NCBI GenBank assembly: GCA_964577375.1
Contig: CAZNYW010000005.1
Span: 39,807 to 103,806, forward strand
Direction: 5' to 3'
DNA length: 64,000 bases
From: DATKUC01 sp964577375
GTDB lineage: Bacteria; Spirochaetota; Spirochaetia; DSM-27196; DATKUC01
The position numbers and the translations under genes are program-made. The notes under the pieces were generated by a model, which saw only the letters and a program-made list of their open reading frames with translations, made no database searches and was not told the DNA's origin. Positions 9,089 through 17,576 of the stretch are shown piece after piece (the first letter of the stretch is position 1; every line of letters starts with the position of its first letter).

Positions 9089-9547
9089 ATGGACCTTGTA
9101 CAGTGGCGAAACGGATCGATGATGGACCCGATCCGTGAAATGGAACGGCTGCAGGATGAGATCAACGATCTCTTCTCCCTCGATCGCTATCCGGGCAGCT
9201 CGGGGCTGTTCGACCGAACCGTCTCGCCGGCACTCGACGTTGTGGAGCGGGATGAGGAGTTCGTGGTGACCTGCGATCTTCCCGGTGTGGACCTGAAGGA
9301 CCTCGACATTTCGGTGTCCGAGAATGTTCTCACCATCAAGGGAGAGAAGCACGACGACAAAGCTCAGAAGGACCGAAAGGTCTACCGGAAGGAGACCTGG
9401 GAGGGTGGATTCCAGCGCACGCTTTCGATGCCGAAATCCATCGATTCAGCGCGCACGTCGGCGTCGCTCAAGAACGGCGTCCTGACCATCACCCTTCCGA
9501 AACGGGAAGAGGTTCGTCCGCGCCAGATCTCGGTGAAGGTTCAGTAA
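9089..9547 (+). CDS. Small heat-shock protein (Hsp20 family), first copy
   Basis: ATP-independent holdase chaperone of 152 residues. The alpha-crystallin domain occupies about residues 45-145. It has the typical WEGGFQRTLSMP segment and the C-terminal motif LKNGVLTITLPK; the short tail contains RQISVKV, an I-x-V variant of the oligomerisation motif. The start follows AGGAGGTGCACT. It is the first gene of a heat-shock block and lies 25 bases before a second Hsp20. Confidence 0.95.
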   Translation: MDLVQWRNGSMMDPIREMERLQDEINDLFSLDRYPGSSGLFDRTVSPALDVVERDEEFVVTCDLPGVDLKDLDISVSENVLTIKGEKHDDKAQKDRKVYRKETWEGGFQRTLSMPKSIDSARTSASLKNGVLTITLPKREEVRPRQISVKVQ

Positions 9548-9572
9548 TCGACGGGAGACAGGGGGTTTTACC

Positions 9573-9929
9573 ATGGCAACGAAAGAACTTGAAACAAAAC
9601 GACGATATGTCCGTCCTCTCGGTTCAATATCCGAGGAGAACGATTTGGTTCGCCTGCGGCTCGAAATGCCGGGCGTAACGAAAGAGGGCCTGAGTGTCCA
9701 CGTGGAAGGCGATCAGCTCCTGATCGAGGGCGCGCGGAAACCGGCCGACGAGAAGGGAAGCTACCTCCTCCGGGAGCGGGTCGACTGCGACTTCAGGCAG
9801 AGCTACACCCTCGACGAAACGGTTGACCGCAACAAGATCGAGGCGGAGCTCGCAAACGGCATCCTCGTGGTCACCCTGCACCTCAAAGACGAGGTGAAGC
9901 CGCGCCGGATCGAGGTAAAGGCCGAATAA
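9573..9929 (+). CDS. Small heat-shock protein (Hsp20 family), second copy
   Basis: A shorter Hsp20 of 118 residues with almost no N-terminal arm. The alpha-crystallin domain starts near residue 15 and ends with LANGILVVTLHLKDEVKPRRIEVK, the conserved terminal strand and I-x-V motif. The ribosome-binding site is GGGGG. Paired Hsp20 genes are common, and hetero-oligomers are plausible. The short N-terminal arm suggests a different assembly state from the first copy. dnaK follows 89 bases later behind a terminator-like hairpin. Confidence 0.93.
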   Translation: MATKELETKRRYVRPLGSISEENDLVRLRLEMPGVTKEGLSVHVEGDQLLIEGARKPADEKGSYLLRERVDCDFRQSYTLDETVDRNKIEAELANGILVVTLHLKDEVKPRRIEVKAE

Positions 9930-9973
9930 TCCGCGCCGGCGTTCTAGACAAAATAATCGATACCACGCCAGTT

Positions 9974-10005
9974 CCACGCCGGTAAGTCCGGCGTGGATGG
10001 TTTTT
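9974..10005 (+). terminator. Terminator-like hairpin just before dnaK
   Basis: CCACGCCGG, a TAAGT loop and CCGGCGTGG form a perfect nine-pair stem at 9974-9996, followed by ATGG and five T. The T run abuts the dnaK ribosome-binding site (AGGAG). It may attenuate read-through from hsp20 into dnaK or tune dnaK translation. The four bases between stem and T run make it an imperfect intrinsic terminator. Confidence 0.55.
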
Positions 10006-10018
10006 AGGAGCCAGCACT

Positions 10019-11935
10019 ATGTCACGAATAATTGGAATAGACCTGGGAACTACCAATTCCTGCGTCGCAATCATGGAAGGAAACGATCCGGTCGTTATCC
10101 AGAACGCGGAAGGTTCGCGGACGACGCCGTCGGTGGTGGCCTTCACCGCGAAGGGCGAACGCCTTGTGGGCCAGCCGGCACGCAACCAGATGATCACCAA
10201 CCCGGAAAACACCGTCTATTCGGTGAAGCGCTTCATGGGCCGCCGCTTCGGCGAGGTCGCCGCCGAGATCAAGATGGTCCCCTACCGGGTAACGAACGGG
10301 TCGAACAACGACGTCCGGATCGAGATCAACGGCAAACCCTACTCGCCGCCTGAGGTGTCGGCCGCCATTCTTCAGAAGATGAAGCAGACGGCGGAGGACT
10401 ATCTCGGCGAGCCGGTGAGTGAGGCGGTAGTCACGGTGCCTGCCTATTTCAACGACGCGCAGCGGCAGGCGACCAAGGATGCCGGCAGGATCGCCGGCCT
10501 CGATGTAAAGCGCATCGTCAATGAGCCGACCGCCGCGGCCCTTGCCTATGGTTTTGGAAAGAAGGGCGCGGAGCAGAAAATCGCCGTCTACGACCTTGGG
10601 GGCGGCACCTTCGATATTTCGATCCTCGAGATCGGCGATAATGTCTTCGAGGTGAAATCGACCAACGGTGATACCCACCTCGGAGGAGACAACTTCGATC
10701 AGCGGATCATCGACTGGCTGACCGGGAGCTTCAAGAACGACTCCGGGATCGATCTGGCCAATGACCGGATGGCGCTTCAGCGGCTGCGGGATGCCGCCGA
10801 ACGGGCGAAGATCGAGCTTTCCAGCTCGCAGACCACGGAGATAAACCTCCCGTTCATTACGGCCGACTCCTCGGGCCCGAAGCACCTGCAGTACACGCTT
10901 ACCCGGGCGAAGTTCGAGCAGCTTGTGTCGGACCTTATCGAGAAGACCCGGCAGCCCTGCGTGAATGCGCTCAAGGACGCCGGTCTTTCGGCAGCCGACG
11001 TCGATGAGGTGATCCTCGTCGGCGGATCCACCCGCATTCCGGCGGTACAGAAGCTGGTGAAAGAGCTTTTCGGCAAAGAGCCTCACAAGGGCGTCAACCC
11101 GGACGAGGTGGTAGCCGTGGGCGCGGCCATTCAGGGCGGGGTTCTCAAAGGAAACGTCACCGACGTTCTCCTGCTCGATGTGACCCCGCTGTCACTCGGC
11201 ATCGAGACGCTCGGCGGGGTATTTACGAAGCTTATCGAGCGCAACACCACCATCCCGACGAGAAAGAGCCAGGTCTTTTCCACCGCGGCGGACAATCAGA
11301 CCTCGGTCACCGTCCACGTGCTCCAGGGCGAGCGCGGGATGGCCACTCAGAACCGGACACTCGGAAGGTTCGAGCTCGTCGGCATTCCTCCCGCCCCTCG
11401 CGGTGTGCCGCAGATAGAGGTCTCCTTCGACATCGACGCGAACGGCATCGTGCACGTCGCGGCGAAGGACCTGGGAACCGGCAAAGAGCAGAAGATCCGG
11501 ATTGAAGCGTCGTCGGGCCTCGACGAGAACGAAATCAAAAAGATGGTCCGCGAGGCGGAAGAGAATGCGCAGGAGGACCAGGCGGCCAAGGAGAAGGCCG
11601 AGGCCCGCAACGAGGCCGACTCGCTCATCTACGCAACCGAAAAGAGCCTCAAAGAGTACGGTTCGCGCCTGCCTGAGGAGGAAAGGAGCCGCATCGAGTC
11701 GGCTGTAACCGATCTGCGAAACGCCCTCGACGGGGGCGAAGCTGCGGCGATCCGCGCGAAGATGGAAACGCTTAACAGCGCCGCACAGGCAATAGGGCAG
11801 GCAATGTACCAGAACGCCGGCGGCGAAAGCGGCGGTAACGCGGACGGAGACGCGAACCGCGGCAACGCGGCGGGTGACGCCGGGTCCGAGCAGGTCGAGG
11901 ACGCCGAATACGAGGTGGTCGACGAGGAGAAGTAG
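10019..11935 (+). CDS. dnaK: Chaperone protein DnaK (Hsp70)
   Basis: ATP-driven Hsp70 of 638 residues, full length. The nucleotide-binding domain starts with IGIDLGTTNSCVA; the second phosphate loop is YDLGGGTFDISI. The substrate-binding beta-sandwich (about 390-505) has SVTVHVLQGER. The helical lid is followed by a Gly/Asn-rich linker and the acidic tail YEVVDEEK. The start follows TAGGAG. grpE and dnaJ, often adjacent in bacteria, are absent; two Hsp20 genes lie upstream instead. This could be the main or a secondary DnaK. Confidence 0.98.
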   Translation: MSRIIGIDLGTTNSCVAIMEGNDPVVIQNAEGSRTTPSVVAFTAKGERLVGQPARNQMITNPENTVYSVKRFMGRRFGEVAAEIKMVPYRVTNGSNNDVRIEINGKPYSPPEVSAAILQKMKQTAEDYLGEPVSEAVVTVPAYFNDAQRQATKDAGRIAGLDVKRIVNEPTAAALAYGFGKKGAEQKIAVYDLGGGTFDISILEIGDNVFEVKSTNGDTHLGGDNFDQRIIDWLTGSFKNDSGIDLANDRMALQRLRDAAERAKIELSSSQTTEINLPFITADSSGPKHLQYTLTRAKFEQLVSDLIEKTRQPCVNALKDAGLSAADVDEVILVGGSTRIPAVQKLVKELFGKEPHKGVNPDEVVAVGAAIQGGVLKGNVTDVLLLDVTPLSLGIETLGGVFTKLIERNTTIPTRKSQVFSTAADNQTSVTVHVLQGERGMATQNRTLGRFELVGIPPAPRGVPQIEVSFDIDANGIVHVAAKDLGTGKEQKIRIEASSGLDENEIKKMVREAEENAQEDQAAKEKAEARNEADSLIYATEKSLKEYGSRLPEEERSRIESAVTDLRNALDGGEAAAIRAKMETLNSAAQAIGQAMYQNAGGESGGNADGDANRGNAAGDAGSEQVEDAEYEVVDEEK

Positions 11936-11951
11936 CCGCCCGAATCAGAGT

Positions 11952-11995
11952 GCGACCGGCAGCCCTCCGCATGGGGGTGTTGCCGGTCGCTTTTT
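11952..11995 (+). terminator. Intrinsic terminator after dnaK
   Basis: GCGACCGGCA (11952-11961) pairs perfectly with TGCCGGTCGC (11981-11990), followed by five T. Its 3' arm overlaps the candidate guaD promoter. Confidence 0.9.
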
Positions 11996-12008
11996 GTTTA
12001 CGTACATT
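11980..12008 (+). promoter_or_regulatory. Candidate promoter of guaD
   Basis: TTGCCG, 17 bases, then TACATT. The -35 lies in the dnaK terminator arm. The predicted leader is only about five bases, which fits the lack of a clear ribosome-binding site before the ATG. Confidence 0.4.
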
Positions 12009-12019
12009 TCTTCCTCGGT

Positions 12020-12484
12020 ATGAACCCATTTATGAAGGAAGCAGTTGAAGAGGCACGGAGAGGCGTTGCTGCTGGAGACGGCGGCCCGTTCGGCGCAGTG
12101 GTCGTTTTCGAAGGCAGGATCATCGGACGCGGACACAATATGGTGGTTTCTGCGAGCGACCCGACCGCGCACGCTGAAATAGTCGCCATCAGGCAGGCGG
12201 CAAAAGCACTGGGACGGTTCGACCTTTCGGGATCGGAGCTCTACACCTCGTGTGAGCCCTGCCCGATGTGTCTTGCAGCAACCTACTGGGCACGCATCCC
12301 GGTGCTGTTCTACGGCTGCACGCGGCACGACGCAGCAGCTATCGGCTTCGACGACGCCGCCCTCTACAAATTCATGGAAGACAGCGCAGCCCGCACCGGC
12401 CTCGAAATGAGCTGCGTGGATCGGGACGCCTGCCTCTCGGCCTTCTCGCTCTGGCACAGCAAGCCGGACCGCATCACCTACTGA
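12020..12484 (+). CDS. guaD: Guanine deaminase-type nucleoside/nucleobase deaminase
   Basis: Zinc cytidine-deaminase-fold enzyme of 154 residues. Zinc and catalytic residues sit in PTAHAE (His and Glu) and TSCEPCPMC (two Cys). The C-terminal part (YGCTRHDAAAIGFDDAALY) resembles Bacillus GuaD more than the tRNA adenosine deaminase TadA, so guanine-to-xanthine conversion in purine salvage is the best guess. A related nucleoside deaminase cannot be excluded. The stop overlaps the start of the following oxidoreductase (ATGA), so the two are translationally coupled. Confidence 0.82.
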   Translation: MNPFMKEAVEEARRGVAAGDGGPFGAVVVFEGRIIGRGHNMVVSASDPTAHAEIVAIRQAAKALGRFDLSGSELYTSCEPCPMCLAATYWARIPVLFYGCTRHDAAAIGFDDAALYKFMEDSAARTGLEMSCVDRDACLSAFSLWHSKPDRITY

Positions 12485-13764
12485 TGAGGACCACCTACCT
12501 TCTGATAGGCGGAGGCCTCGCCTCCGCACGCGCGGTTGAATCGATCCGGCAGGCGGACAAACGGGGCAGGATCTGCCTTGTCGGACGCGAGCGGGAGCTC
12601 CCCTACGACCGGCCGCCGCTTTCGAAGGAGCTGCTTCGCGGCGAGCTGCGCGAGCGGGAAATCCGATGCAGGCCGAGGAGCTTTTATCTCCGGAACCGCG
12701 TGCGGCTTCTTCTCGGCAGGTCGGTCGAGCATCTCGACCTCCGCACCAGCCCCGGAACTGCGCGGCTTTCCGACGGCGCCGAAATCAGATTCGAGAAATG
12801 CCTCATCGCAACCGGGGCCGCGCCGCGACGGCTTCCGGTGCCGGGAAATGAGCTCGAAGGTATCCATCTGCTGCGAACGCTTGCAGACATGAGGTCGCTC
12901 TCGGCCGACGCAGCACGTGCAAGCAAAAGCGGCGTGAACGGCCGGACCGCCGTCGTGGTCGGCGCGGGCTTCATCGGCATGGAGGCTGCTGCCTCCCTCA
13001 CCTCCCTCGGCTTCTCCGTGACGGTGATCGAGAAGCAGGAGCAGATCTGGCCCGGTTTTGCCGACAGGGAAACCGCAGAACACGTCGCGCGATTTCAGGA
13101 GTTCCACGGGATCACCATACATTTCGGAGAGACCGTGGCGGAGTTTCGTGCCGGCGCAGACGCTTCCCGCGTCGCGTCGGTGGTAACGGGATCCGGCAGG
13201 GAGCTTGCAGCCGCGCTTGTCTGCGTGGCCGTGGGTGTGACGCCCAACGTGAAACTCGCCGAAGAGGCGGGGCTCGAGGTGGCGGACGGGATCGTCGTGA
13301 ACGACCGGCTCGAAGCGCGTCCGGTCCGGGCTGGGACTGCCGGAGCAGTCTTTGCTGCAGGCGACGTCGCCAGATATCCGGACCCCTACTTTTCCCGAAG
13401 CCGCAGGGTCGAGCACTACGGACAGGCGGAGTACACCGGTTTGCTGGCGGGCATGAACATGGCGGGGTCGCAGCGGCCCTACGACCTGCTCACCTACGTC
13501 TGGTCCGATCTTTTCGATATGCACATCGAGTTTGCCGGATGTCCCGGAATCGCCGACAGCCATCTTACGCGCGGGAAGGCGGAGGAGGGCAGGTTCGTGA
13601 CGATCTACCTTTCAGGCGGACGCATCACCGCGTTTCTCGCGGTCAACTGGCCGGAATCCGACTTCGGGCCGTTGCGTTATCTGATCCAGCAGGGGACCGA
13701 TCTCAGCGGACGGCACGGGCAGCTCGCGGACGGCTCCACGCCGCTCGCGACGCTGCTCGAGTGA
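12484..13764 (+). CDS. FAD/NAD(P)-dependent oxidoreductase (ferredoxin/rubredoxin reductase type)
   Basis: A 426-residue two-dinucleotide-fold flavoprotein. The FAD motif is GGGLASARAVE at the N-terminus; the NAD(P)H motif VVVGAGFIGMEAA is near residue 160; FAAGDVARYPDPY is the second FAD contact near residue 295. Similarity is to putidaredoxin, rhodocoxin and AIF-like reductases. The C-terminal reductase domain has MHIEFAG. The electron acceptor is unknown, and no ferredoxin is nearby. A longer frame exists upstream but overlaps guaD. The ATG in the ATGA overlap is the natural start. Confidence 0.85.
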   Translation: MRTTYLLIGGGLASARAVESIRQADKRGRICLVGRERELPYDRPPLSKELLRGELREREIRCRPRSFYLRNRVRLLLGRSVEHLDLRTSPGTARLSDGAEIRFEKCLIATGAAPRRLPVPGNELEGIHLLRTLADMRSLSADAARASKSGVNGRTAVVVGAGFIGMEAAASLTSLGFSVTVIEKQEQIWPGFADRETAEHVARFQEFHGITIHFGETVAEFRAGADASRVASVVTGSGRELAAALVCVAVGVTPNVKLAEEAGLEVADGIVVNDRLEARPVRAGTAGAVFAAGDVARYPDPYFSRSRRVEHYGQAEYTGLLAGMNMAGSQRPYDLLTYVWSDLFDMHIEFAGCPGIADSHLTRGKAEEGRFVTIYLSGGRITAFLAVNWPESDFGPLRYLIQQGTDLSGRHGQLADGSTPLATLLE

Positions 13765-13795
13765 CCCGGCCGCAGCGAGCACCCCGCGGCGCGTT

Positions 13796-14875
13796 CTACT
13801 CTATACTGAATCTGTAGATCGTCCGGTGCCGATAGGCCTGGTTCGGACGCAGAATGCAGGATGGAAACTTCGGCCGGTTGACCGCATCCGGATAGTACTC
13901 CGTTTCGAGACACAGCGCATCGTGCTTGTGGAATACACGTCCGCCTGATCCCTCGACGCCCTCGAGCTTGTTGCCCGTGTAGAGCTGAATGGCAGGCATG
14001 GTGGTCAGCACATCCATCCGCCGGCCGCTTCCGCGATGCCTCACCGTGGCGGCTTCGCGCAGCGGTCCGGTCATGTCGCCGGTCTCCGCCCCCGGAGCCC
14101 GCGGCGCGGCGCCGGGCGAACCGATGACATAGCAGTGATCGTAGCCGCCCGGGACATGGTCGATGTCGCGGCCGATTTTTTTCGCAGCCTGAAAGTCCAT
14201 CGCCGTTCCATCCACACGCAGCACGTCTCCCGTCGGGATGCTCGTCGCGTCGACCGGCAGATAGCGTTCGGCGGAAATCGAAAGCTCGTGATCGAGCACG
14301 GACCCGCTCGATGCACCGCCGAGATTCCAGTATGTGTGGTTGGTGAGGTTTACCGGTGTTGCCTTGTCGGTTGTGGCTGCGTATTCGAGGATGAGCTCGC
14401 CGTTTTCGTTCAGCGTGTAGGTCACCTCGACCTGCACTGTCCCGGGATAGTTCTCCTCACCGGCCGGGCTCCTGCGGCGAAAGACCACGCCGGCGTCGTC
14501 CGGATTTCCGAATGCTTCGGCCTGCCACATCTGCCTGTCAAAGCCCTTCACGCCGCCATGCAGGTGGTTCGGCCCGTCGTTGGTGGCGACCTGGTAGGTT
14601 CGACCGTCGAGCACGAAGCTGCCCTTCGCGATCCTGTTGGCGAAGCGGCCGACCGTGGCGCCGAAATAGGGATGGCGCTGGAGATACAGATCGATTCCGT
14701 CGAACCCGAGCGTGATCTCCGCGGCCCTGCCGTCCTTCGCGGGCGCCTTGCAGGAGAGCAGAATCGCTCCGTAGGTCATCACCTGGATCGACAGACCATG
14801 GCTGTTCTCGATTGTGAACCGGTCCACCGACTCACCGTCGGGCGTGTTCGCGAAATGATCTTTTCGTATCGTCAT
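13796..14875 (-). CDS. galM: Aldose 1-epimerase (galactose mutarotase)
   Basis: Interconverts alpha and beta anomers of hexoses. The 359-residue length is normal. Catalytic and binding residues are visible in NHLHGGVKGFD, LTNHTYWNLGG (catalytic His) and CLETEYYPDAVN (catalytic Glu near residue 320). It follows the dihydroorotate-dehydrogenase-like gene by 18 bases on the same strand, so it shares that transcript. The two have no obvious metabolic link. It converges with the FAD oxidoreductase. Confidence 0.93.
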   Translation of the reverse strand: MTIRKDHFANTPDGESVDRFTIENSHGLSIQVMTYGAILLSCKAPAKDGRAAEITLGFDGIDLYLQRHPYFGATVGRFANRIAKGSFVLDGRTYQVATNDGPNHLHGGVKGFDRQMWQAEAFGNPDDAGVVFRRRSPAGEENYPGTVQVEVTYTLNENGELILEYAATTDKATPVNLTNHTYWNLGGASSGSVLDHELSISAERYLPVDATSIPTGDVLRVDGTAMDFQAAKKIGRDIDHVPGGYDHCYVIGSPGAAPRAPGAETGDMTGPLREAATVRHRGSGRRMDVLTTMPAIQLYTGNKLEGVEGSGGRVFHKHDALCLETEYYPDAVNRPKFPSCILRPNQAYRHRTIYRFSIE

Positions 14876-14893
14876 CTGTGGAGCTCTCCGCGA

Positions 14894-15907
14894 TCAGATG
14901 ACCTTGGGTCTCTGCAGGTACTCGTCGGAGTTCAACAGCATCTTGACATACTGAGCACGCTTGAACGTCCACTTGTCGGAAGTGGAGGCCGCGCTGAGCT
15001 TGCCGCGGAAGTCATCCATCTTCTTGTAACCCTTGCGGTCCATCCAGTCACCGATATCCGAGAGGATCTTTCCGATGACCGGAATATCGTTCAGGTATAG
15101 GGTGCTGACGCACTGAAATACATCGGCGCCCGCGAGCAGCACCTCGACTGCGTCAACGGCGGTGTGTATACCATTTGACGCGCAGATGCTTCCCTTGACC
15201 TGCCCGGAAAGCAGACCCGCAAAGCGGAGCGCCATGCGATGGTCGCCGCGGTTCGAAAGGTTGAAGGGATAGTTTTCCGATTCCTTCTCGATGTCGAAAC
15301 TGGGGTGAAACATGCGGTTGAAGAGCACGAAACCCTTCACTCCCGATTTGTCCATGCGCGAGATGACCTCGAGGGGGCTAGTGTAGAAGGCGCTCAGTTT
15401 TGCCGAGACGGGGATTTTCACCTTTGCCGCCACCTTCTTCATGATCTCGACCTGCGCGTCCTCGATCTCACGGCCCGAAAGCTTTGCATCCACGGGCAGC
15501 GCGAAGAAGTTGAGCTCGAGACCGTCGACGCCGGTCTCCTCGAGCTTTGCGGCCCAGTCCACCCAGGTCTCCTGGTTCACCGCGTTCAGGCTGGCGATGA
15601 CCGGTATGCCGACCGCCTCCTTCGCCTTCCGGACCCACATGAGGTGCTCGTCCGGCCCGCCATGCTCGGTGTCGGGGAAGATGGACTGCATCTCGGCGTG
15701 CCAGTCGTCGTAGAGATGCATGTCCTCTTCCATCCGAAATTTCTGCATCTGGATCTGCTCTTCGAAGAGGGATTTGATGACAAAGGCGCCCGCCCCCGCA
15801 TCCTCGATTCGTCGTATCTGGCCCATGTTGCCGGTATTGCTGCAGGCGCCAACAATGAGAGGATTCGAAAGGGTGAGCCCCATGTACTTGCTCGTCAGTT
15901 CTGCCAT
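14894..15907 (-). CDS. Dihydroorotate dehydrogenase-like flavoprotein
   Basis: FMN-binding TIM barrel of 337 residues. The start SKYMGLTLSNPLIVGACSNTG and the strand motifs PVIASLNAV, PVSAKLSAF and ICASNGIHTAVDAVEVLLAGADVFQ are typical of the PyrD-like group often annotated beside, but distinct from, true PyrD. The usual catalytic Cys/Ser loop is not obvious, so pyrimidine synthesis should not be assumed. GGAGC precedes the ATG, and a strong promoter lies upstream. galM follows in the same transcript. Confidence 0.85.
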   Translation of the reverse strand: MAELTSKYMGLTLSNPLIVGACSNTGNMGQIRRIEDAGAGAFVIKSLFEEQIQMQKFRMEEDMHLYDDWHAEMQSIFPDTEHGGPDEHLMWVRKAKEAVGIPVIASLNAVNQETWVDWAAKLEETGVDGLELNFFALPVDAKLSGREIEDAQVEIMKKVAAKVKIPVSAKLSAFYTSPLEVISRMDKSGVKGFVLFNRMFHPSFDIEKESENYPFNLSNRGDHRMALRFAGLLSGQVKGSICASNGIHTAVDAVEVLLAGADVFQCVSTLYLNDIPVIGKILSDIGDWMDRKGYKKMDDFRGKLSAASTSDKWTFKRAQYVKMLLNSDEYLQRPKVI

Positions 15908-15961
15908 GCTCCGCTCCTTTACGGTCGGTTTGGTAGGATAGGTGTTGAAAATTACATAACC

Positions 15962-15990
15962 ATCATACGAGCGCGCCGGAACAAAGTCAA
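15962..15990 (-). promoter_or_regulatory. Strong sigma-70-type promoter for the PyrD-like gene and galM
   Basis: On the minus strand, TTGACT, 17 bases, then TATGAT: nearly consensus. The -35 overlaps the stop codon of the upstream DUF4097 gene, so the two transcription units abut. Confidence 0.75.
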
Positions 15991-17012
15991 ATAGAAGATA
16001 GGCTTATGTCTCCGCTGGCGGTACGGAGGGAGAGGCCGTCCCGGCCGCCGTTGATGATCCCTTCCACGCGCTCCTTTTTCACGCGCTGGCTCTCGAGCGG
16101 GACCCCGGCCGTCACCGTGCCTGACGCGGTCGCAGCCGTCACCCGGAATGAGGCGCTTCCGGAGATCCTGACCCGGATATCGCCGCTCAGCGTGTTTGCC
16201 TTGATCTCGCCCTCCACCGCCTCGAGCGTCACGTCGCCGCTGCGGGTGAGGTAGCGCTGCGTGCCCTGCACTCCTTCGGCGCGGATGTCACCCGAAAGGC
16301 TGGTCACGCTGACGGCCGCCGCGATATCGGCGACCGAAACGTCACCGCTCGCCGTGCCGAGATTCAACCCGGTGCTCTTGGGCACCGTCACCTCGTAGTC
16401 CACCCGGATCCGGTCGAACGGGCTTGTGCGCTCGCGGGCCGCCGAAAGCACCAGGATCTCGGCCTGCCGGTCGAACCCTATCTTGATCTGTGAGAGGCTT
16501 GCCTCCGCCTGCGCCTGGCTGCCGCCCCACGCCGTGCAGATGGCCCGGACCCGTACAGTCGTGCCGTCGTCGCTGAGTACCCGGATATCACCCCACCGGT
16601 TCTTCAGCCGCAGCGTGGTGAAATCGGATTCGGGCGCCGTCGCCTCCTGCACGCACTCGACCTTCTCGTTTCCGAGCGCACGGTTTATCTCGGCGGCCAG
16701 GTTGAGATTGCCCAGGCCCGAGACCGCCTGCTCGACGCTCGACCGGATTGAACCGAGAGTCTCCTGAAGGGTCTTGTTGAGCTCGGTGAAATCGATGTCC
16801 GGGCCGCGCGAGAAAAGGCGGTTCCACCACTCGTCGGGACCGGATCCCGATTCGGAGCCGGCCACTCCGTTGCGGCCTTTTGCCTCTTCTTCCCGCGAGG
16901 CGCCGCCGGACCGTTCGGATTCCTCGATCACGTCGATGAGCGCTTCGGCCTCCTCGAGGGTGATCTTTCCGTCTTTCAGCATCTTGAGAATCATCGTTCG
17001 TTCTTCGTTCAT
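15987..17012 (-). CDS. SHOCT-like/DUF4097 family protein
   Basis: A 341-residue protein. The N-terminal 35 residues (ILKMLKDGKITLEEAEALIDVIEE) form the short helical SHOCT-like module. A Gly/Ser-rich linker follows, and from about residue 130 a repetitive beta-helix of the DUF4097 type (LNLGTASGDVSVADIAAAVSVTS, LSGDIRVRISG, LRTASGDISL). There is no signal peptide, so it is probably cytoplasmic. It follows the DUF2089 gene by 19 bases; this pairing recurs in bacteria and suggests a regulator with its partner. Function unknown. The ribosome-binding site is AGGAG. Confidence 0.8.
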   Translation of the reverse strand: MNEERTMILKMLKDGKITLEEAEALIDVIEESERSGGASREEEAKGRNGVAGSESGSGPDEWWNRLFSRGPDIDFTELNKTLQETLGSIRSSVEQAVSGLGNLNLAAEINRALGNEKVECVQEATAPESDFTTLRLKNRWGDIRVLSDDGTTVRVRAICTAWGGSQAQAEASLSQIKIGFDRQAEILVLSAARERTSPFDRIRVDYEVTVPKSTGLNLGTASGDVSVADIAAAVSVTSLSGDIRAEGVQGTQRYLTRSGDVTLEAVEGEIKANTLSGDIRVRISGSASFRVTAATASGTVTAGVPLESQRVKKERVEGIINGGRDGLSLRTASGDISLSSI

Positions 17013-17031
17013 CTCTCGCTCCTGCTGCGTG

Positions 17032-17397
17032 TTACTGAAGGTCCTTCAGCGCCTTGACGGCATCCTCGGGTGTGAGCTCGTTCTTCTCGAGGCTCTCCAG
17101 AATCTCCCGCCGCTGCCGCCCGACATCGTTGTTGCCGAAGCCCATGGCATTGATCACCCGGTCGAGCCTGCCGCGCACGGTGGGATAGGAGACGCCGAGC
17201 TCCCGTTCCACATCTTTGATGTTGCCCCGGCATTTCATGAAGGTCTCCACAAACTGGAGATGCTCGTCCGACAGGCTTGCCAGCCGGGACTGGGTAAAGC
17301 TTCCCTCTACCGACGTTCCGCAGCTCCTGCACCGGAGCCGCGTAATCTCGAAATCGCCTGCGCCGCAGGCAGGACATTTGCTGATGCGCCAATTCAT
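17032..17397 (-). CDS. DUF2089 family protein (zinc ribbon plus HTH)
   Basis: A 121-residue protein with an N-terminal CPACG...CRSCG zinc ribbon and a C-terminal helix-turn-helix-like stretch (IKDVERELGVSYPTVRGRLDRVI), followed by a short helical tail resembling the SHOCT-like module of the next gene (ELTPEDAVKALKDL). It probably binds DNA and may control its own operon. The ATG at 17397 is chosen because GAGGTG lies six bases upstream. A GTG nine bases earlier is part of that ribosome-binding site. Confidence 0.82.
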   Translation of the reverse strand: MNWRISKCPACGAGDFEITRLRCRSCGTSVEGSFTQSRLASLSDEHLQFVETFMKCRGNIKDVERELGVSYPTVRGRLDRVINAMGFGNNDVGRQRREILESLEKNELTPEDAVKALKDLQ

Positions 17398-17457
17398 ACT
17401 GTACACCTCGATATCGCGTGTTGCGTTTTGTGCATCACCACCACGACAATAATAAAT

Positions 17458-17487
17458 ATTATAAATGGTTCACATTAATAAAATCAA
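17458..17487 (-). promoter_or_regulatory. Promoter of the DUF2089-DUF4097 operon
   Basis: On the minus strand, TTGATT, 18 bases, then TATAAT (perfect -10), in a very AT-rich stretch shared with the divergent M20-like gene. Confidence 0.7.
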
Positions 17488-17526
17488 TAGTATTACGGAC
17501 CTTCCTGTACGTTTTTTAGGAATCCC

Positions 17527-17555
17527 TTGATAGATTCGCCAAATTCTTGTATGAT
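17527..17555 (+). promoter_or_regulatory. Promoter of the M20-like/gpgS unit
   Basis: TTGATA, 17 bases, then TATGAT. The predicted start near 17562 rules out the furthest upstream TTG start of the following reading frame. Confidence 0.7.
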
Positions 17556-17576
17556 AAAGCGTTGCATCGGTCGCCC

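Noticed and set aside
10019..11935. HrcA/CIRCE control of dnaK
   Set aside because: No TTAGCACTC-N9-GAGTGCTAA element is seen upstream of hsp20 or dnaK.
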